DNA of 64,000 nucleotides from Bacteroidota bacterium (GTDB taxonomy: Bacteria; Bacteroidota; Bacteroidia; Cytophagales; Cyclobacteriaceae), in assembly GCA_022567155.1 (NCBI GenBank), contig JADFHN010000003.1, positions 1 through 64,000 on the forward strand, in the 5' to 3' direction. The notes below the pieces were generated by a model that was not told the origin of the DNA, ran no database searches, and worked only from the letters and a program-made list of their open reading frames with translations. A program made the translations under genes and the position numbers. Of the stretch, positions 19,163 to 28,477 are shown one piece after another. Position 1 is the stretch's first letter, and each line of letters begins with the position of its first letter.

Positions 19163-20290
19163 TCAATACAGATTGAGCTTACGTCTATTCTTTCTTTTAT
19201 ACTTGATAAATTGAGGGTAGTTCTGACCATAATTGGGGTTTTGCCACTTCCAGATCGGGTGTACTTTGCTTCTGTATTCTTTACTGTCATGTACATGATT
19301 CATTTGTATGCGACACCCCGGTACCGGACACCTGGGCAGTACGTGTATCCGGATCGTAGCACCAAACTGCACATACAAGGCAGGTTGCCTGTGATTTACT
19401 GACAAGCCAGATTCAGGAACAGTAAGGGTGTACGCTTTCCATTCCACAGACGGTCGTATAAAAACTTTAAAATATTCTGACAGCGATTTTTCAACCGTAT
19501 AGCCGAAATTAAAGTATAAACCACTAGATATCAGGTCTTTATTAAAATGTTTACCCCGGTTAATTTTTCCGAATTGTAAATCTGCAATCATTTTATATTG
19601 CCATGATTCGTACGTGGTTATACCTATAAATCCAAAGTATTTTTTGAAGAATGAGATTGAAAAATCGGTTCGAAAACTACGCAACGTATTCTTTAATGCA
19701 GTTGGATGGAACTGGCTCATTTTATGCAATTCCATGGTAACGCCACCTCCGATGCGATACCTGTCAACATCAATGCTGACCATAACTGTGACAGGAATGT
19801 TATGGGCTATACTTTTGTAACCCAGTTTTATTGAATCAGAGCCTATTTTCAGGTCTTCCGGAAAGATCGGTATGCCGTTTGTAATAATTGGTGTTGACAA
19901 CGAATCAACCGGAATTAAAAGGCCGCCAAATTCCTGCACATTATTCACCCAGTTGTTGTAAACAGACGGTAGTGTATCGCGGTCAATAAATGCCTGATCA
20001 AAGATGAATACACCATTGCCATTGGCTGGCTGGTATATGCCAAAGCCTTTTAGATTATGACTGTAAAAGGTTGCACCATAACCAAAAGAAACGCCATATG
20101 TAAATTGCGATAAAAAAGCAGTAAATATGTTACCACCTGATTTATAGTTCTTCTTGTTTTTTTTGCCTGCACGCTTGACATTTTCCTGTTGCTGCACGTC
20201 AGGCTTTTCTGCCTGATCGTCCTGTGCCATACTGGTAACGGCTATGACACAAAAAATAAGTAATACAGATATGAAAACAAGCCTGTTCAA
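19163..20290 (-). CDS. Putative outer-membrane or periplasmic protein, unknown
   Basis: A 375-residue protein with a Sec signal peptide (cleavage after about residue 22, SMAQ). A basic low-complexity stretch KRAGKKNKKNYKSGG follows, then alternating hydrophobic residues and aromatic-rich strands (FGYGATFYSHNLKGFGIYQP, YFNFGYTVEKSLSEYFKVFI) that look like an outer-membrane beta-barrel. The C-terminus KYKRKNRRKLNLY is strongly basic, unusual for a barrel, which normally ends in an aromatic residue after a strand. I do not recognise a named family. It is upstream of gyrA on the same strand, 105 bases apart. Confidence 0.6.
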   Translation of the reverse strand: MNRLVFISVLLIFCVIAVTSMAQDDQAEKPDVQQQENVKRAGKKNKKNYKSGGNIFTAFLSQFTYGVSFGYGATFYSHNLKGFGIYQPANGNGVFIFDQAFIDRDTLPSVYNNWVNNVQEFGGLLIPVDSLSTPIITNGIPIFPEDLKIGSDSIKLGYKSIAHNIPVTVMVSIDVDRYRIGGGVTMELHKMSQFHPTALKNTLRSFRTDFSISFFKKYFGFIGITTYESWQYKMIADLQFGKINRGKHFNKDLISSGLYFNFGYTVEKSLSEYFKVFIRPSVEWKAYTLTVPESGLSVNHRQPALYVQFGATIRIHVLPRCPVPGCRIQMNHVHDSKEYRSKVHPIWKWQNPNYGQNYPQFIKYKRKNRRKLNLY

Positions 20291-20355
20291 AGAGTTTATC
20301 AGCGTTAGAGGTTATATTTCAGTAAGTATGACGAAACAAATTGCATATGGCAGGT

Positions 20356-20976
20356 TTATCCTAATACCTTGTATGTTGCACAAAAGTGTCTGAAAATCGG
20401 CACTTTTTTCAGGTCGAGCTTATTGCCAATGTCAATCATACGCTCATACTCAATCCGGGCAATTTTTCTTGATTCTACATTCAAAATATCGTCATCTCCA
20501 GAACAAAAAAATGATGTCAAAAACCGGACAAAACCATAAGGTGTTTTAAGCACTTCTTTTCTGAAACTGTCAGGGGTAATATCTTCATCTGCAATATTCT
20601 GGAAAATGAATGAGTCAAAATCAAGAGCGGAATTCATTACACTGCGGAGCAAGATAAAAAACTTCTCTTCCCACTTATCATAATGTTTAATCAAATGCCC
20701 CATCACAATTACTACCGGATCCTTCTTCATAAAATAGCCTCCTTTGGATAACTTGCGTGCTCTTTTATTCAGCGCCAATTCTTCAAACAAACTCACGCTT
20801 TCGTTGGCCAGGGAGATGCTGACAGCCGGTGAAAGAAGCACAAGCGATAAAAAATCATGATCGCTTATTTCCATAAATTTAACTTCATGACTGATAAAGT
20901 CATTTTTTAGTTCAATAACGGCATTTTCGATGTCTTTATTTTCCAACATCAAACCAACCTCATTTTCTGTAAACAT
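20356..20976 (-). CDS. Hypothetical protein, 206 residues
   Basis: A soluble-looking, helix-rich protein without signal peptide or membrane segment. I recognise no family. It has an acidic N-terminal half and a cluster YFMKKDPVVIVMGHLIKHYD in the middle. One Cys pair (Cys163 region FFCSGDDD and a C-terminal HFCATYKV) is not arranged as a metal site. It lies 65 bases upstream of the barrel-like gene on the same strand and may be co-transcribed. Confidence 0.5.
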   Translation of the reverse strand: MFTENEVGLMLENKDIENAVIELKNDFISHEVKFMEISDHDFLSLVLLSPAVSISLANESVSLFEELALNKRARKLSKGGYFMKKDPVVIVMGHLIKHYDKWEEKFFILLRSVMNSALDFDSFIFQNIADEDITPDSFRKEVLKTPYGFVRFLTSFFCSGDDDILNVESRKIARIEYERMIDIGNKLDLKKVPIFRHFCATYKVLG

Positions 20977-21308
20977 TGGTATATATATTTATTTCAGCGA
21001 CTTAAATATAATAAAAGTAACCCGTTGAATAAATGTTTTTGCTATTAATGGTATATATCTGATCCGATTTTCCCATCAAAAATCCATTAAATATATCGCA
21101 CGGTTTTAACTGTACGGGGCAAAATCAATCCCGGCAAGTCATTTGGTTTGGTATAAACCGGCTAATCAATCCTGAAAATGCCTTTTAATAAAACAGTGAA
21201 TTCATTATCCATAATAATTCAATTTTATCTTAAAAAAAACACCCGAAGGAATTTTCCGGGTATTTAATTTAACTGTTATACTTTTTGATTTAAACAAGCA
21301 AACTGAAA
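20977..21308. other. Gene-free stretch between two minus-strand genes
   Basis: AT-rich DNA without a coding frame. It should hold the promoter of the 206-residue gene (20976) at its left and the terminator of the next gene (listed separately, 21232-21266) at its right. A palindromic ATGGTATATAT motif appears at about 20973-20984 and 21049-21058. Confidence 0.4.
21232..21266 (-). terminator. Intrinsic terminator
   Basis: ACCCG (21241-21245) pairs with CGGGT (21257-21261), extended by an AAA/TTT clamp after one mismatch. On the minus strand a run of eight U follows. It stands 43 bases after the stop of the 161-residue gene. Confidence 0.65.
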
Positions 21309-21794
21309 TCAATCTGCTTTCACTTTTGCTGCTGAAACGGAGGCAACGATTGAATCATACCTGGATTTGAAGCTTTCATCTGATTTCAACTGATCCTTTA
21401 TTCTTTTATAGTCTTTACCTCTGTCGCCTACCATTTTTGTAGCTAATTCGGAGTTCACTGTTTTGATCGATGCAATCCTTTTACTTTTAAAATCATCAAT
21501 TTGCTTCAGAAACCGGATTTCCCAGTCTTTGGCGTCAATGGCCTGAAGCTTTGCTTCGTCATCTTTAGTTGCGGCAAGCTCTTTATATCGCTTGCCCGTC
21601 ATTCCCTCCTGCGCTTTGATGATTTTATTTATCTCTACACTGATATCCTTTTTCATCAGATTTATCACTTCCTGCATTATCGCATAGCGGTACAACTGGT
21701 CATCCGTAATTTCTGTTTCATCTTGTGCAAACACACCGGTAGATACCATGCTCAACATGCAAACCGCTGCCACATATTTCATTAACTTCATCAT
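21309..21794 (-). CDS. Secreted helical protein, unknown
   Basis: A 161-residue protein with a Sec signal peptide (MMKLMKYVAAVCMLSMVSTG, cleavage near GVFAQ). The mature part is almost entirely charged helix, rich in Lys, Asp and Glu (for example KAQEGMTGKRYKELAATKDD), probably a periplasmic coiled coil. I do not recognise a family. It has its own terminator (21232-21266) and sits alone downstream of the TonB-dependent receptor. Confidence 0.6.
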   Translation of the reverse strand: MMKLMKYVAAVCMLSMVSTGVFAQDETEITDDQLYRYAIMQEVINLMKKDISVEINKIIKAQEGMTGKRYKELAATKDDEAKLQAIDAKDWEIRFLKQIDDFKSKRIASIKTVNSELATKMVGDRGKDYKRIKDQLKSDESFKSRYDSIVASVSAAKVKAD

Positions 21795-21990
21795 AAATTT
21801 TTAGGTTTTATTTTTTTTAAAATAGGTTAAAAACATGCTTGTAAAATTATAAGCCCACAAAAGAAAAGCATTTTGTTCAAATTACAAACTCAAAATCAGA
21901 AAATCATACTTATTACCAGTTTTGCCTTTGAAAGAAACGATTTATCATCTGAAACAAATCATTTTTCAGTTTATTTCGCCAGAATGAGCC

Positions 21991-24366
21991 TTATTCAAAC
22001 CTGAATGTCAGCTTTATGTTAAAAAACCGGTTTGTAAGTGTGTTGGGTACAGCGATAAAATTACCTGATAATTCCTGAATCCAGGTATATGAAATTGTAT
22101 TTTCAATGCCAAACAAATTTAAAACTTCAAGGCTGAGCCATATGCTTTCCAGCCTGGAAGCACGCGTCAGAAAAAATATTTTTGAGAAACCGATATCTAC
22201 CCGTTGGTATGAATCACCGTTAAATACGCTCCTGTTTTCGAGGTTGCCGGGTGGACCGAATGGCAATCCACTCCCATAAATGAAACCCAGGTTCACCCGC
22301 ATGCTTGGATTATCAGGCAGATGATCCTCAAAAAAGACCGAAACAGTGAGATGCTGATCTGAGGGCCTTCGTACAAAACCCCGCTCATCATTGCTTAGAT
22401 CTTCGCGAGTGGTGAGCAACCCGAGACTGAACCAGCTTTCTGTTCCAGGTATAAATTCTCCGCTGATTCGTATATCCATACCGGCGGCATATGCAACGGC
22501 AAGGTTTTCACCGTAATACCTGATCCGTATGTTATCTACATCATAAGGGATAACGTCCCAGAGATATTTATAGTAAAGTTCAGCTGTCCATTTAAAGGGG
22601 CGTAGCCAGAACAGGAAATTGTGGTCCAGGCCTGCAATCACGTGTAACGATTGTTGGGCTTTTACATTCCGGTTTACCACACCATTAAAATTCCTCAGTT
22701 CCCTATATAACGGTTGTTGCTGGTATAGACCTACTGCAGCTTTAAAAACATAGTCACTGTTCCATGCAGGTTGTAATGAGTATTGCATTCTGGGGCTAAA
22801 AAGCCATTGTTTATTCATGTCCCTATACGAAAACCTGAATCCATATACTAATTCGCCTGACTGACCTGTCCTTACACTATGCTGAACAAAACCACCTGTC
22901 ATGTTTGCAACTGTTTGGTTTGTAATAAGTACCTGGTTTTTGATTTCTGAAAAATCTGCGGAATCAACAAACGCGTATTCCTCCAGGTAGTCGTCAAAAT
23001 CATTAAAAGAATAATCAAGTCCGAATTCAAAATAATTTTTACTGTTTAAGGCATACCCCCCCTTTACATCCGCCATTAGCAGCGTGCTTTCAAGGGTATT
23101 TCGTGCATGAAAAAATTCTGTGCCGATTCCACGAATTGAAACGCATTCGTTAAAGGATGAAGAAGCCGGGTTTTTATCAACATCACACAGGCGGTATCCG
23201 CCTTCCACATCGGAATATTCTTTTTCAAAGGATTTAACCACAGAAACCGTGAACTTGATTGAAAAATCATTACTTAAACGGTGTAATAGACTGATCCCAG
23301 ACTGCCAGGTATCGTAATTAAGTGATTCCTGACCTTCAAAAGCGACAAGAAAACGCAATGCGCTGCTGAATGTGCCAAATTCGGTTTCTCGTGTTTTGGG
23401 AATTACCTGATATCGATTTTGTGCATAGGAAAATAATAAACCTATCTGGGTTTGTTCCGGATGTTGTTTACCTGCATTCAGGTTTACATAGGTTTGTATA
23501 TCAGTGAAGGTAGGAATAAATTCGCCGTTCACGTCCAATGTGTTCAGCAGGTATTGTGCCCTTTTATGCCTTGCGCCTATCAGGTATTGTAAACGGCGTT
23601 CAGATGTGGCACCTTCGAGATATGCAGACCCTCCCAATAACCCGAGTGTAACCGAGCCTTTTATTTTATCCGGTATTTTATAAGTTACATCAAGTACGGA
23701 CGAAAGCTTATTACCAAAATTCGACTGCCAGCCTCCTGCATAAAAACGGGCTTCTTTCACCAGATCCGTATTCACAAAACTCAGCCCTTCCTGCCGACCT
23801 GCACGGGCAAGAAAAGGGCGGTATATCCGTATGCCATTTACGTAAACCAGGTTTTCATCGAAGTTTCCTCCCCGTACACTGTAACCGGTGGAGAGTTCGC
23901 TGTTGGATACCACACCTGGCAACATAGTCAATATTTTTGTGAAGTCACCAAATGGAGATGGAAGCACCCCGGCGCTACGGGGGCTGATGGTAACCACACT
24001 TGATTCACGTCGTGTGGATTCAGAAACAATATTAACTGTTTTCAAAACCTGTACTGCCTCTCTAAGAGATGTATTAAGCGTTCTGGTTTCATTTTCATTT
24101 AACTGCAAATCAAAAAAGATGCTGTCGTACCCAACAAATCTGAATACTATTGTTATTTGTCTGTTTGCAGGTACACTAAGCCGGTATCTCCCCAGTGAAT
24201 CGGTATTTGTTCCGAGGCTGGTACCTGATAAAAAAATATTGGCTTCCGGTAAAGGGTTACCTGTTTGAAAGGATGTCACTTTACCCATTATTACCGCTTG
24301 TTGTGCCACAACAAGACCTCTGCTACTTAAGAAAATGAGAAGAAATATGAATATTCTGTACAGCAT
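21991..24366 (-). CDS. TonB-dependent receptor with carboxypeptidase-like N-domain
   Basis: A 791-residue outer-membrane receptor. After a signal peptide (to about residue 22) comes a CarboxypepD_reg-like beta-sandwich (about 25-105, IMGKVTSFQTGNPLPEANIF). Then comes the plug (about 115-225, with PSPFGDFTKILTMLPGVVSN and STGYSVRGGNFDENLVYVNG) and a 22-strand barrel ending in LTFRFE, the C-terminal aromatic signature. It takes up a ligand using energy passed by TonB-ExbB-ExbD; a matching set is coded at 41553-43675. There is no SusD partner, so a siderophore, vitamin or peptide is likelier than a glycan. Confidence 0.9.
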   Translation of the reverse strand: MLYRIFIFLLIFLSSRGLVVAQQAVIMGKVTSFQTGNPLPEANIFLSGTSLGTNTDSLGRYRLSVPANRQITIVFRFVGYDSIFFDLQLNENETRTLNTSLREAVQVLKTVNIVSESTRRESSVVTISPRSAGVLPSPFGDFTKILTMLPGVVSNSELSTGYSVRGGNFDENLVYVNGIRIYRPFLARAGRQEGLSFVNTDLVKEARFYAGGWQSNFGNKLSSVLDVTYKIPDKIKGSVTLGLLGGSAYLEGATSERRLQYLIGARHKRAQYLLNTLDVNGEFIPTFTDIQTYVNLNAGKQHPEQTQIGLLFSYAQNRYQVIPKTRETEFGTFSSALRFLVAFEGQESLNYDTWQSGISLLHRLSNDFSIKFTVSVVKSFEKEYSDVEGGYRLCDVDKNPASSSFNECVSIRGIGTEFFHARNTLESTLLMADVKGGYALNSKNYFEFGLDYSFNDFDDYLEEYAFVDSADFSEIKNQVLITNQTVANMTGGFVQHSVRTGQSGELVYGFRFSYRDMNKQWLFSPRMQYSLQPAWNSDYVFKAAVGLYQQQPLYRELRNFNGVVNRNVKAQQSLHVIAGLDHNFLFWLRPFKWTAELYYKYLWDVIPYDVDNIRIRYYGENLAVAYAAGMDIRISGEFIPGTESWFSLGLLTTREDLSNDERGFVRRPSDQHLTVSVFFEDHLPDNPSMRVNLGFIYGSGLPFGPPGNLENRSVFNGDSYQRVDIGFSKIFFLTRASRLESIWLSLEVLNLFGIENTISYTWIQELSGNFIAVPNTLTNRFFNIKLTFRFE

Positions 24367-24389
24367 ATAACCGGTCAGACTCCGGTAAT

Positions 24390-25043
24390 TTAAACGTTCT
24401 TCAGGTTAGATATAGTATCTATGGGGTTTTCGGAGCGAAACACAAAACTTCCTGCCACCAGCACATCCGCACCGGCCTCCAGTAATGGCTTTGCATTTTC
24501 AATAGTTATACCACCGTCCACTTCAATTTTTGTGCCGGCCCCGGCATTGTCAATAATGCTTCTTAATGCCTGCACTTTTTCGTAGGTACTTTTTATAAAT
24601 GTCTGACCTCCAAATCCGGGGTTTACCGACATCAGGCAAACAAGGTCAATCTGATGAATGACGTCGCGCAGCAAATTCACCCTGGTATGCGGATTTATAG
24701 CAACACCAGCCTGCACACCAAGGTCTTTGAGTTGCTGAAGATTGCGATGCAGATGCGGACATGCCTCATAATGGACACTGATAATGCCGGCGCCGGCGTT
24801 TTTAAACGCTTCGACATAGTTTTCAGGTTTTTCAATCATAAGGTGTACATCCAGTGGTTTCTTTGCATACCTGTGAATGGCCTTGCACACGGGTAATCCA
24901 AAGGAAATATTGGGAACAAAAACACCATCCATCACATCTAAATGAATCCAGCCGGCCTCACTGGCGTTCAGCATTTCTACCTCTCTTTGTATATTGGCAA
25001 AATCTGCAGCAAGAATAGAAGGCGCAATAATAGGTGTTTTCAT
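24390..25043 (-). CDS. rpe: Ribulose-phosphate 3-epimerase
   Basis: A 217-residue epimerase that interconverts ribulose-5-phosphate and xylulose-5-phosphate in the pentose phosphate pathway. Family motifs: IIAPSILAADFANI, then HLDVMDGVFVPNISFG (metal His and catalytic Asp), DVHLMIEKPENYV, NPGFGGQTFI and EVDGGITIENA with the second catalytic Asp. Length is normal. The receptor gene starts 23 bases downstream, on the same strand. Upstream (25044-25188) lies a set of tandem hairpins. Confidence 0.96.
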   Translation of the reverse strand: MKTPIIAPSILAADFANIQREVEMLNASEAGWIHLDVMDGVFVPNISFGLPVCKAIHRYAKKPLDVHLMIEKPENYVEAFKNAGAGIISVHYEACPHLHRNLQQLKDLGVQAGVAINPHTRVNLLRDVIHQIDLVCLMSVNPGFGGQTFIKSTYEKVQALRSIIDNAGAGTKIEVDGGITIENAKPLLEAGADVLVAGSFVFRSENPIDTISNLKNV

Positions 25044-25071
25044 CGGTGTTTATTAGCTACAGGTTGCGTAA

Positions 25072-25152
25072 ACCCTGACGTAGTCATTGTATATCAATGA
25101 CTATCGTATGCCCGTAGGGCAAAATTGTCAGTTCCAATGACAATTTCAGGGT
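25072..25152. repeat. Cross-shaped cluster of three hairpins inside an outer stem
   Basis: Three perfect hairpins follow one another: TAGTCATTG/CAATGACTA (25081-25103, 5-base loop), TGCCC/GGGCA (25109-25121, 3-base loop), AAATTGTCA/TGACAATTT (25122-25146, 7-base loop). They are enclosed by ACCCTGA (25072-25078) and TCAGGGT (25146-25152). TAGTCATTG is repeated directly at 25158-25166. The cluster is between the S8 protease stop and the rpe start, both on the minus strand. It may be a mobile palindromic element or a structured leader of rpe. Confidence 0.75.
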
Positions 25153-25188
25153 AAATATAGTCATTGCCTTTTAAGCAGTGCAACCCAA

Positions 25189-26841
25189 TCAAATTTTTAC
25201 AACTCTGAGTTTTATAATTTCGCTCCCTGTATCAAGATTGATTATGTAAACACCTTTTCGAAGTGTGAAAAAATCTATAACCTGCGAATTATTTAACCAG
25301 CTAAAATACAGGGTGGTTTTGAGTTGTATTTTACCGTTCATATCAAAAATCTTAATGTCAACTTCAGAAGTTTCATCCGGATTGTTAGCCCGGATGATAA
25401 ATTGACTGCCCGAAACCGGATTTGGATAAATGATGAAATCTTGATCGCTTTCATCAGATTGCATCAGGTTATCGAAGGCGATGAAATTGGGGATGCCGTA
25501 GCCGATTTCATCATCAGGGCTGGTTGCATTGCTGGCAGATATTTCATAAAAAATGCGGATCTCATCGGCAGTAAGATCCGGAAACGCATTCCAGGTTGTA
25601 GCTATCAAGCCTGCCACCAGAGCTGAAGAAAAAGAGGTGCCGTTTCCGGTGGTAATGGCGCCACTCGACGACACCACCTTTACCCCTGTTCCCAATGCGA
25701 CAAGTTCAGGTTTGATGCGGCCATCAGCCGAAGGGCCGAATGAGCTTGATGAAGATTTGATGCCGTCCAGGTTTACATTGCCTACACTGATTATATTATG
25801 GGCATCTGCCGGAGCTGTGATGAAATTCCATGACAGATTTCCTTCATTTCCGGCAGACGTAACCACCACCATCCCCCTGGACGACGCAATTGAAGCGGCT
25901 ATGCTTATCACAGCCGTATTGCCATCCATCTCTTCATAAGAATAGGTCATGGTAGGGTCTTCAAACAGGTTATACCCAAGGGAGGTGTTGATCACATCAA
26001 CTCCTGCACTGTCGGCGAACTCTGCGGCGAAAACCCAGTTGTATTCTTCCACGCGATGTTCGCAGACACCGCATACATCTTCGGTAACGAACAGGAAAAA
26101 ATCAGCATCATAAGCGCTACCGATAAACTCATCTTCTGCATAAGCGCCTATCAGTGAAAAAACACGCGTACCATGCTCCGTATATTTAAACACGTCGTTC
26201 TGGCCGGTCACAAAGTCATAGGTGTATTTCACTTTATTGTTGACGAACAGCCGGCTAAAAAATCGCGACTTATCCGCCCCGAAGAATCCACCATCCATTA
26301 TAGCAACCCACTTACCCTGCCCGGTATAGCCCGATTCATGAAGGACGTCCAATCCCAGCATTTTATTCTGGTCCGAAGTTACATCACCGTGCGTTTTTCT
26401 GCGTTTCTGCCTTTTTGTACTGCTAATGGTATAATGTACATCTACCGGTTTTGTAGTAATTTTCGATCCGGGAGCAACAAATTCAACGGAAGCCACATAG
26501 GGAAGCGTTTCGATTTCCGGTACCGCACCTGCATCACATTCAACCAATACACTGTTAAACCACTTTGAAGTAAAAAAGGTTTTAATACCTATATCCTCAA
26601 GGCCGTTTACATATAGCGCTTTTACGGGAAGGTCCTGTTCGGTAATGGCGATACCCTGTTTTGTTCTTCTTTCAATAGCCCTGGCCGAAAGGTATGCTTC
26701 GGGATTATCGATGCGAAAAGATGTGTTTTGCTTATCCGTGAAGTGGACCATATAACGATTTACTTGCGTATAGCCATGTTGGCCAGACAAAAAAACTATT
26801 GTCAGTACAAAACCCGCTTTTACAAGCCTATTCCACCCCAT
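25189..26841 (-). CDS. Secreted S8 (subtilisin-type) protease with T9SS sorting domain
   Basis: A 550-residue protein. A signal peptide ends near residue 26 and an inhibitor-like pro-region follows (to about 150). The subtilase domain has Asp183 in VAIMDGGFFG, His223 in YTEHGTRVFS, oxyanion Asn332 in SAGNEG and Ser403 in GTSFSSALVAG. Residues about 475-550 (YPNPVSGSQFIIR to IIKLRVVKI) are a type A sorting domain used by the type IX (Por) secretion system, so the enzyme is exported to the surface or medium. A Cys pair, CGVC at 257-260, could form a disulfide. Its start overlaps the end of the upstream lipoprotein gene by 14 bases. Confidence 0.92.
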   Translation of the reverse strand: MGWNRLVKAGFVLTIVFLSGQHGYTQVNRYMVHFTDKQNTSFRIDNPEAYLSARAIERRTKQGIAITEQDLPVKALYVNGLEDIGIKTFFTSKWFNSVLVECDAGAVPEIETLPYVASVEFVAPGSKITTKPVDVHYTISSTKRQKRRKTHGDVTSDQNKMLGLDVLHESGYTGQGKWVAIMDGGFFGADKSRFFSRLFVNNKVKYTYDFVTGQNDVFKYTEHGTRVFSLIGAYAEDEFIGSAYDADFFLFVTEDVCGVCEHRVEEYNWVFAAEFADSAGVDVINTSLGYNLFEDPTMTYSYEEMDGNTAVISIAASIASSRGMVVVTSAGNEGNLSWNFITAPADAHNIISVGNVNLDGIKSSSSSFGPSADGRIKPELVALGTGVKVVSSSGAITTGNGTSFSSALVAGLIATTWNAFPDLTADEIRIFYEISASNATSPDDEIGYGIPNFIAFDNLMQSDESDQDFIIYPNPVSGSQFIIRANNPDETSEVDIKIFDMNGKIQLKTTLYFSWLNNSQVIDFFTLRKGVYIINLDTGSEIIKLRVVKI

Positions 26842-27553
26842 ATGCTATCAATGTTTGCTTGTAGTGCCTTCCTTCGTTTATTATTTTCAGACCAAAACAA
26901 TCGTTTTCCTGACAGAATTTCAATCTTGAATCAATTTTATCAATAAGTCCGATATTTTGTGCATATACTTCAAGCCTGTAATCAAAAAAAATAAGAGAAT
27001 CCAGATTTTCTTCCTGAATAACTGTTACGGTGCTGTTAAAGTTTGTGTCACCCAGCAGGTAAGGGGCAAACAGGTTGGTCATCTTATAATCATCCTGATT
27101 TTTAGTGTTTAGGCTATTTGCATCCCATCGTATATCTTCCATAAAAGGAAAAACAAGTTTTAATACAAGTATGTTGTTTTTATTTAATACCGCTTGAAAA
27201 TTATTTCGATATGTTGACCAGATCGAATCGGGTTGCCAGTCTTCATTGTCATTAGCCCTTTTTAAACGTTGTATTACGTAATTAATCTCGCCGGCACTGT
27301 CAGTGAATGAATCTGAAATTATTTCTTTTAACTGAAAATAGTTGGTATCAGGCGGCGATAATATATTGTAGATAATTTCTTTTACCTGATAAACTCTGAA
27401 AATGCCATTTTCAAGTGGATAATAATCATATCCTGTCCGCGAATAATCCGGATCTACCGTTTTGCTTTCGCATGCCAATAGCAGCATAACGGGAATACTG
27501 CATGAAAGCACCAAACCGAAAAAATAAGAATACTTTATATACTTGAAATACAA
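26828..27553 (-). CDS. Lipoprotein, unknown
   Basis: A 241-residue protein with a lipoprotein signal: a hydrophobic run to PVMLLLAC with the lipobox Cys at about 29. The mature part is a mixed alpha/beta domain with alternating hydrophobic strands (YDYYPLENGIFRVYQVKEII, NYVIQRLKRANDNEDWQPDS). I do not recognise a named family. Its last 14 bases overlap the start of the S8 protease gene, so the two are very likely co-transcribed, and it may be an envelope partner of that secreted enzyme. Confidence 0.65.
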   Translation of the reverse strand: MYFKYIKYSYFFGLVLSCSIPVMLLLACESKTVDPDYSRTGYDYYPLENGIFRVYQVKEIIYNILSPPDTNYFQLKEIISDSFTDSAGEINYVIQRLKRANDNEDWQPDSIWSTYRNNFQAVLNKNNILVLKLVFPFMEDIRWDANSLNTKNQDDYKMTNLFAPYLLGDTNFNSTVTVIQEENLDSLIFFDYRLEVYAQNIGLIDKIDSRLKFCQENDCFGLKIINEGRHYKQTLIAYGVE

Positions 27554-27776
27554 GTTGTTAATTCAGTTTTATTAATGTATAACTTTACTATTTGTGCCTG
27601 TAGTAATTCAATATGCTGATAAAATTCAACTTATCGATTCCCGGACTTTGCTTGTAAACTCGTGTATTGTTTTTTAGAACTTCACTCTTTCTAGTTCATT
27701 TAAAACAGCACAAAAATACTTTACTTTGCTGCATTCGGCAAAACAAAAATAATGATCGTATTTAAACAGAATTGAT

Positions 27777-28382
27777 ATGACACTTAAAACCATGGTGAAA
27801 GTTGGACAAATAACCAATTTAAGCAATGCCCGCTATTGTGCCGGAATGGGGGTAAATATGCTTGGGTTTGTGGTTGATGATGGTAGTGAATTCTTTATTT
27901 CACCGGAGCAGTTTCGTGAGATATCAGGATGGGTAGCTGGTGTGGAATTTGTTGGAGAAATATCAGGGAGTCAGATCCCGGAATTGACAGGGTATTCGTT
28001 TTCGTATCTGCAGGTGTCTGATAGGGCTCTTCCTGAAATTGTTCATGCCTCAGGATATGCATGTATTTTTTACATCAATACAGCCAATTATGTCCCGGAA
28101 CACATTGCACTAATGATGGAAGAACAACAAAAATATGTGTCATATTTTCTGCTTGAAGGTCTGAATCCGGATATTTTAGATGATGCTGAACTTGAGCGAA
28201 TTACTACATGGGCTGCATCGTATCCGGTATGGTTGGGATCTGGAATAACTCCACACAATCTTGAAAAACTGCTTGCTTCAGGAATCAAGGGCATCGCTTT
28301 GTACGGTGGTACTGAATCCAAACCCGGATTCAAAGATTATGATGAGCTCGCAGATATTCTTGAGGCACTGGACATAGTATAG
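27777..28382 (+). CDS. TrpF-like TIM-barrel protein, probably not an active PRA isomerase
   Basis: A 201-residue protein with the overall pattern of phosphoribosylanthranilate isomerase: MVKVGQITNLSNARYCAGMG at the first strand, GFVVDDGSEFFISPEQ, a Gly-rich GSGITPHNLEKLL and a C-terminal GIALYGGTESKPGFKDYDEL. True TrpF starts KVCGIT with a catalytic Cys; here that stretch reads KVGQIT, so the Cys is replaced by Gly. The Asp that acts as general acid is also not evident (YFLLEGLNPD). It stands alone, not in a trp operon. I infer a paralogue with another or lost activity. Confidence 0.75.
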   Translation: MTLKTMVKVGQITNLSNARYCAGMGVNMLGFVVDDGSEFFISPEQFREISGWVAGVEFVGEISGSQIPELTGYSFSYLQVSDRALPEIVHASGYACIFYINTANYVPEHIALMMEEQQKYVSYFLLEGLNPDILDDAELERITTWAASYPVWLGSGITPHNLEKLLASGIKGIALYGGTESKPGFKDYDELADILEALDIV

Positions 28383-28477
28383 GAACAAAATGAAATTCTT
28401 AATAAAACTGCTTAACTTAATGCCCGGTTTATTATTGCAAGGAATTGGCATTGATGACAGATAATTCGTGCATCAGA

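Noticed and set aside
25072-25152. The cross-shaped cluster near rpe as a tRNA
   Set aside because: The stems are too regular, the anticodon and T-loop consensus (TTCRA) are absent, and no CCA-type acceptor fits.
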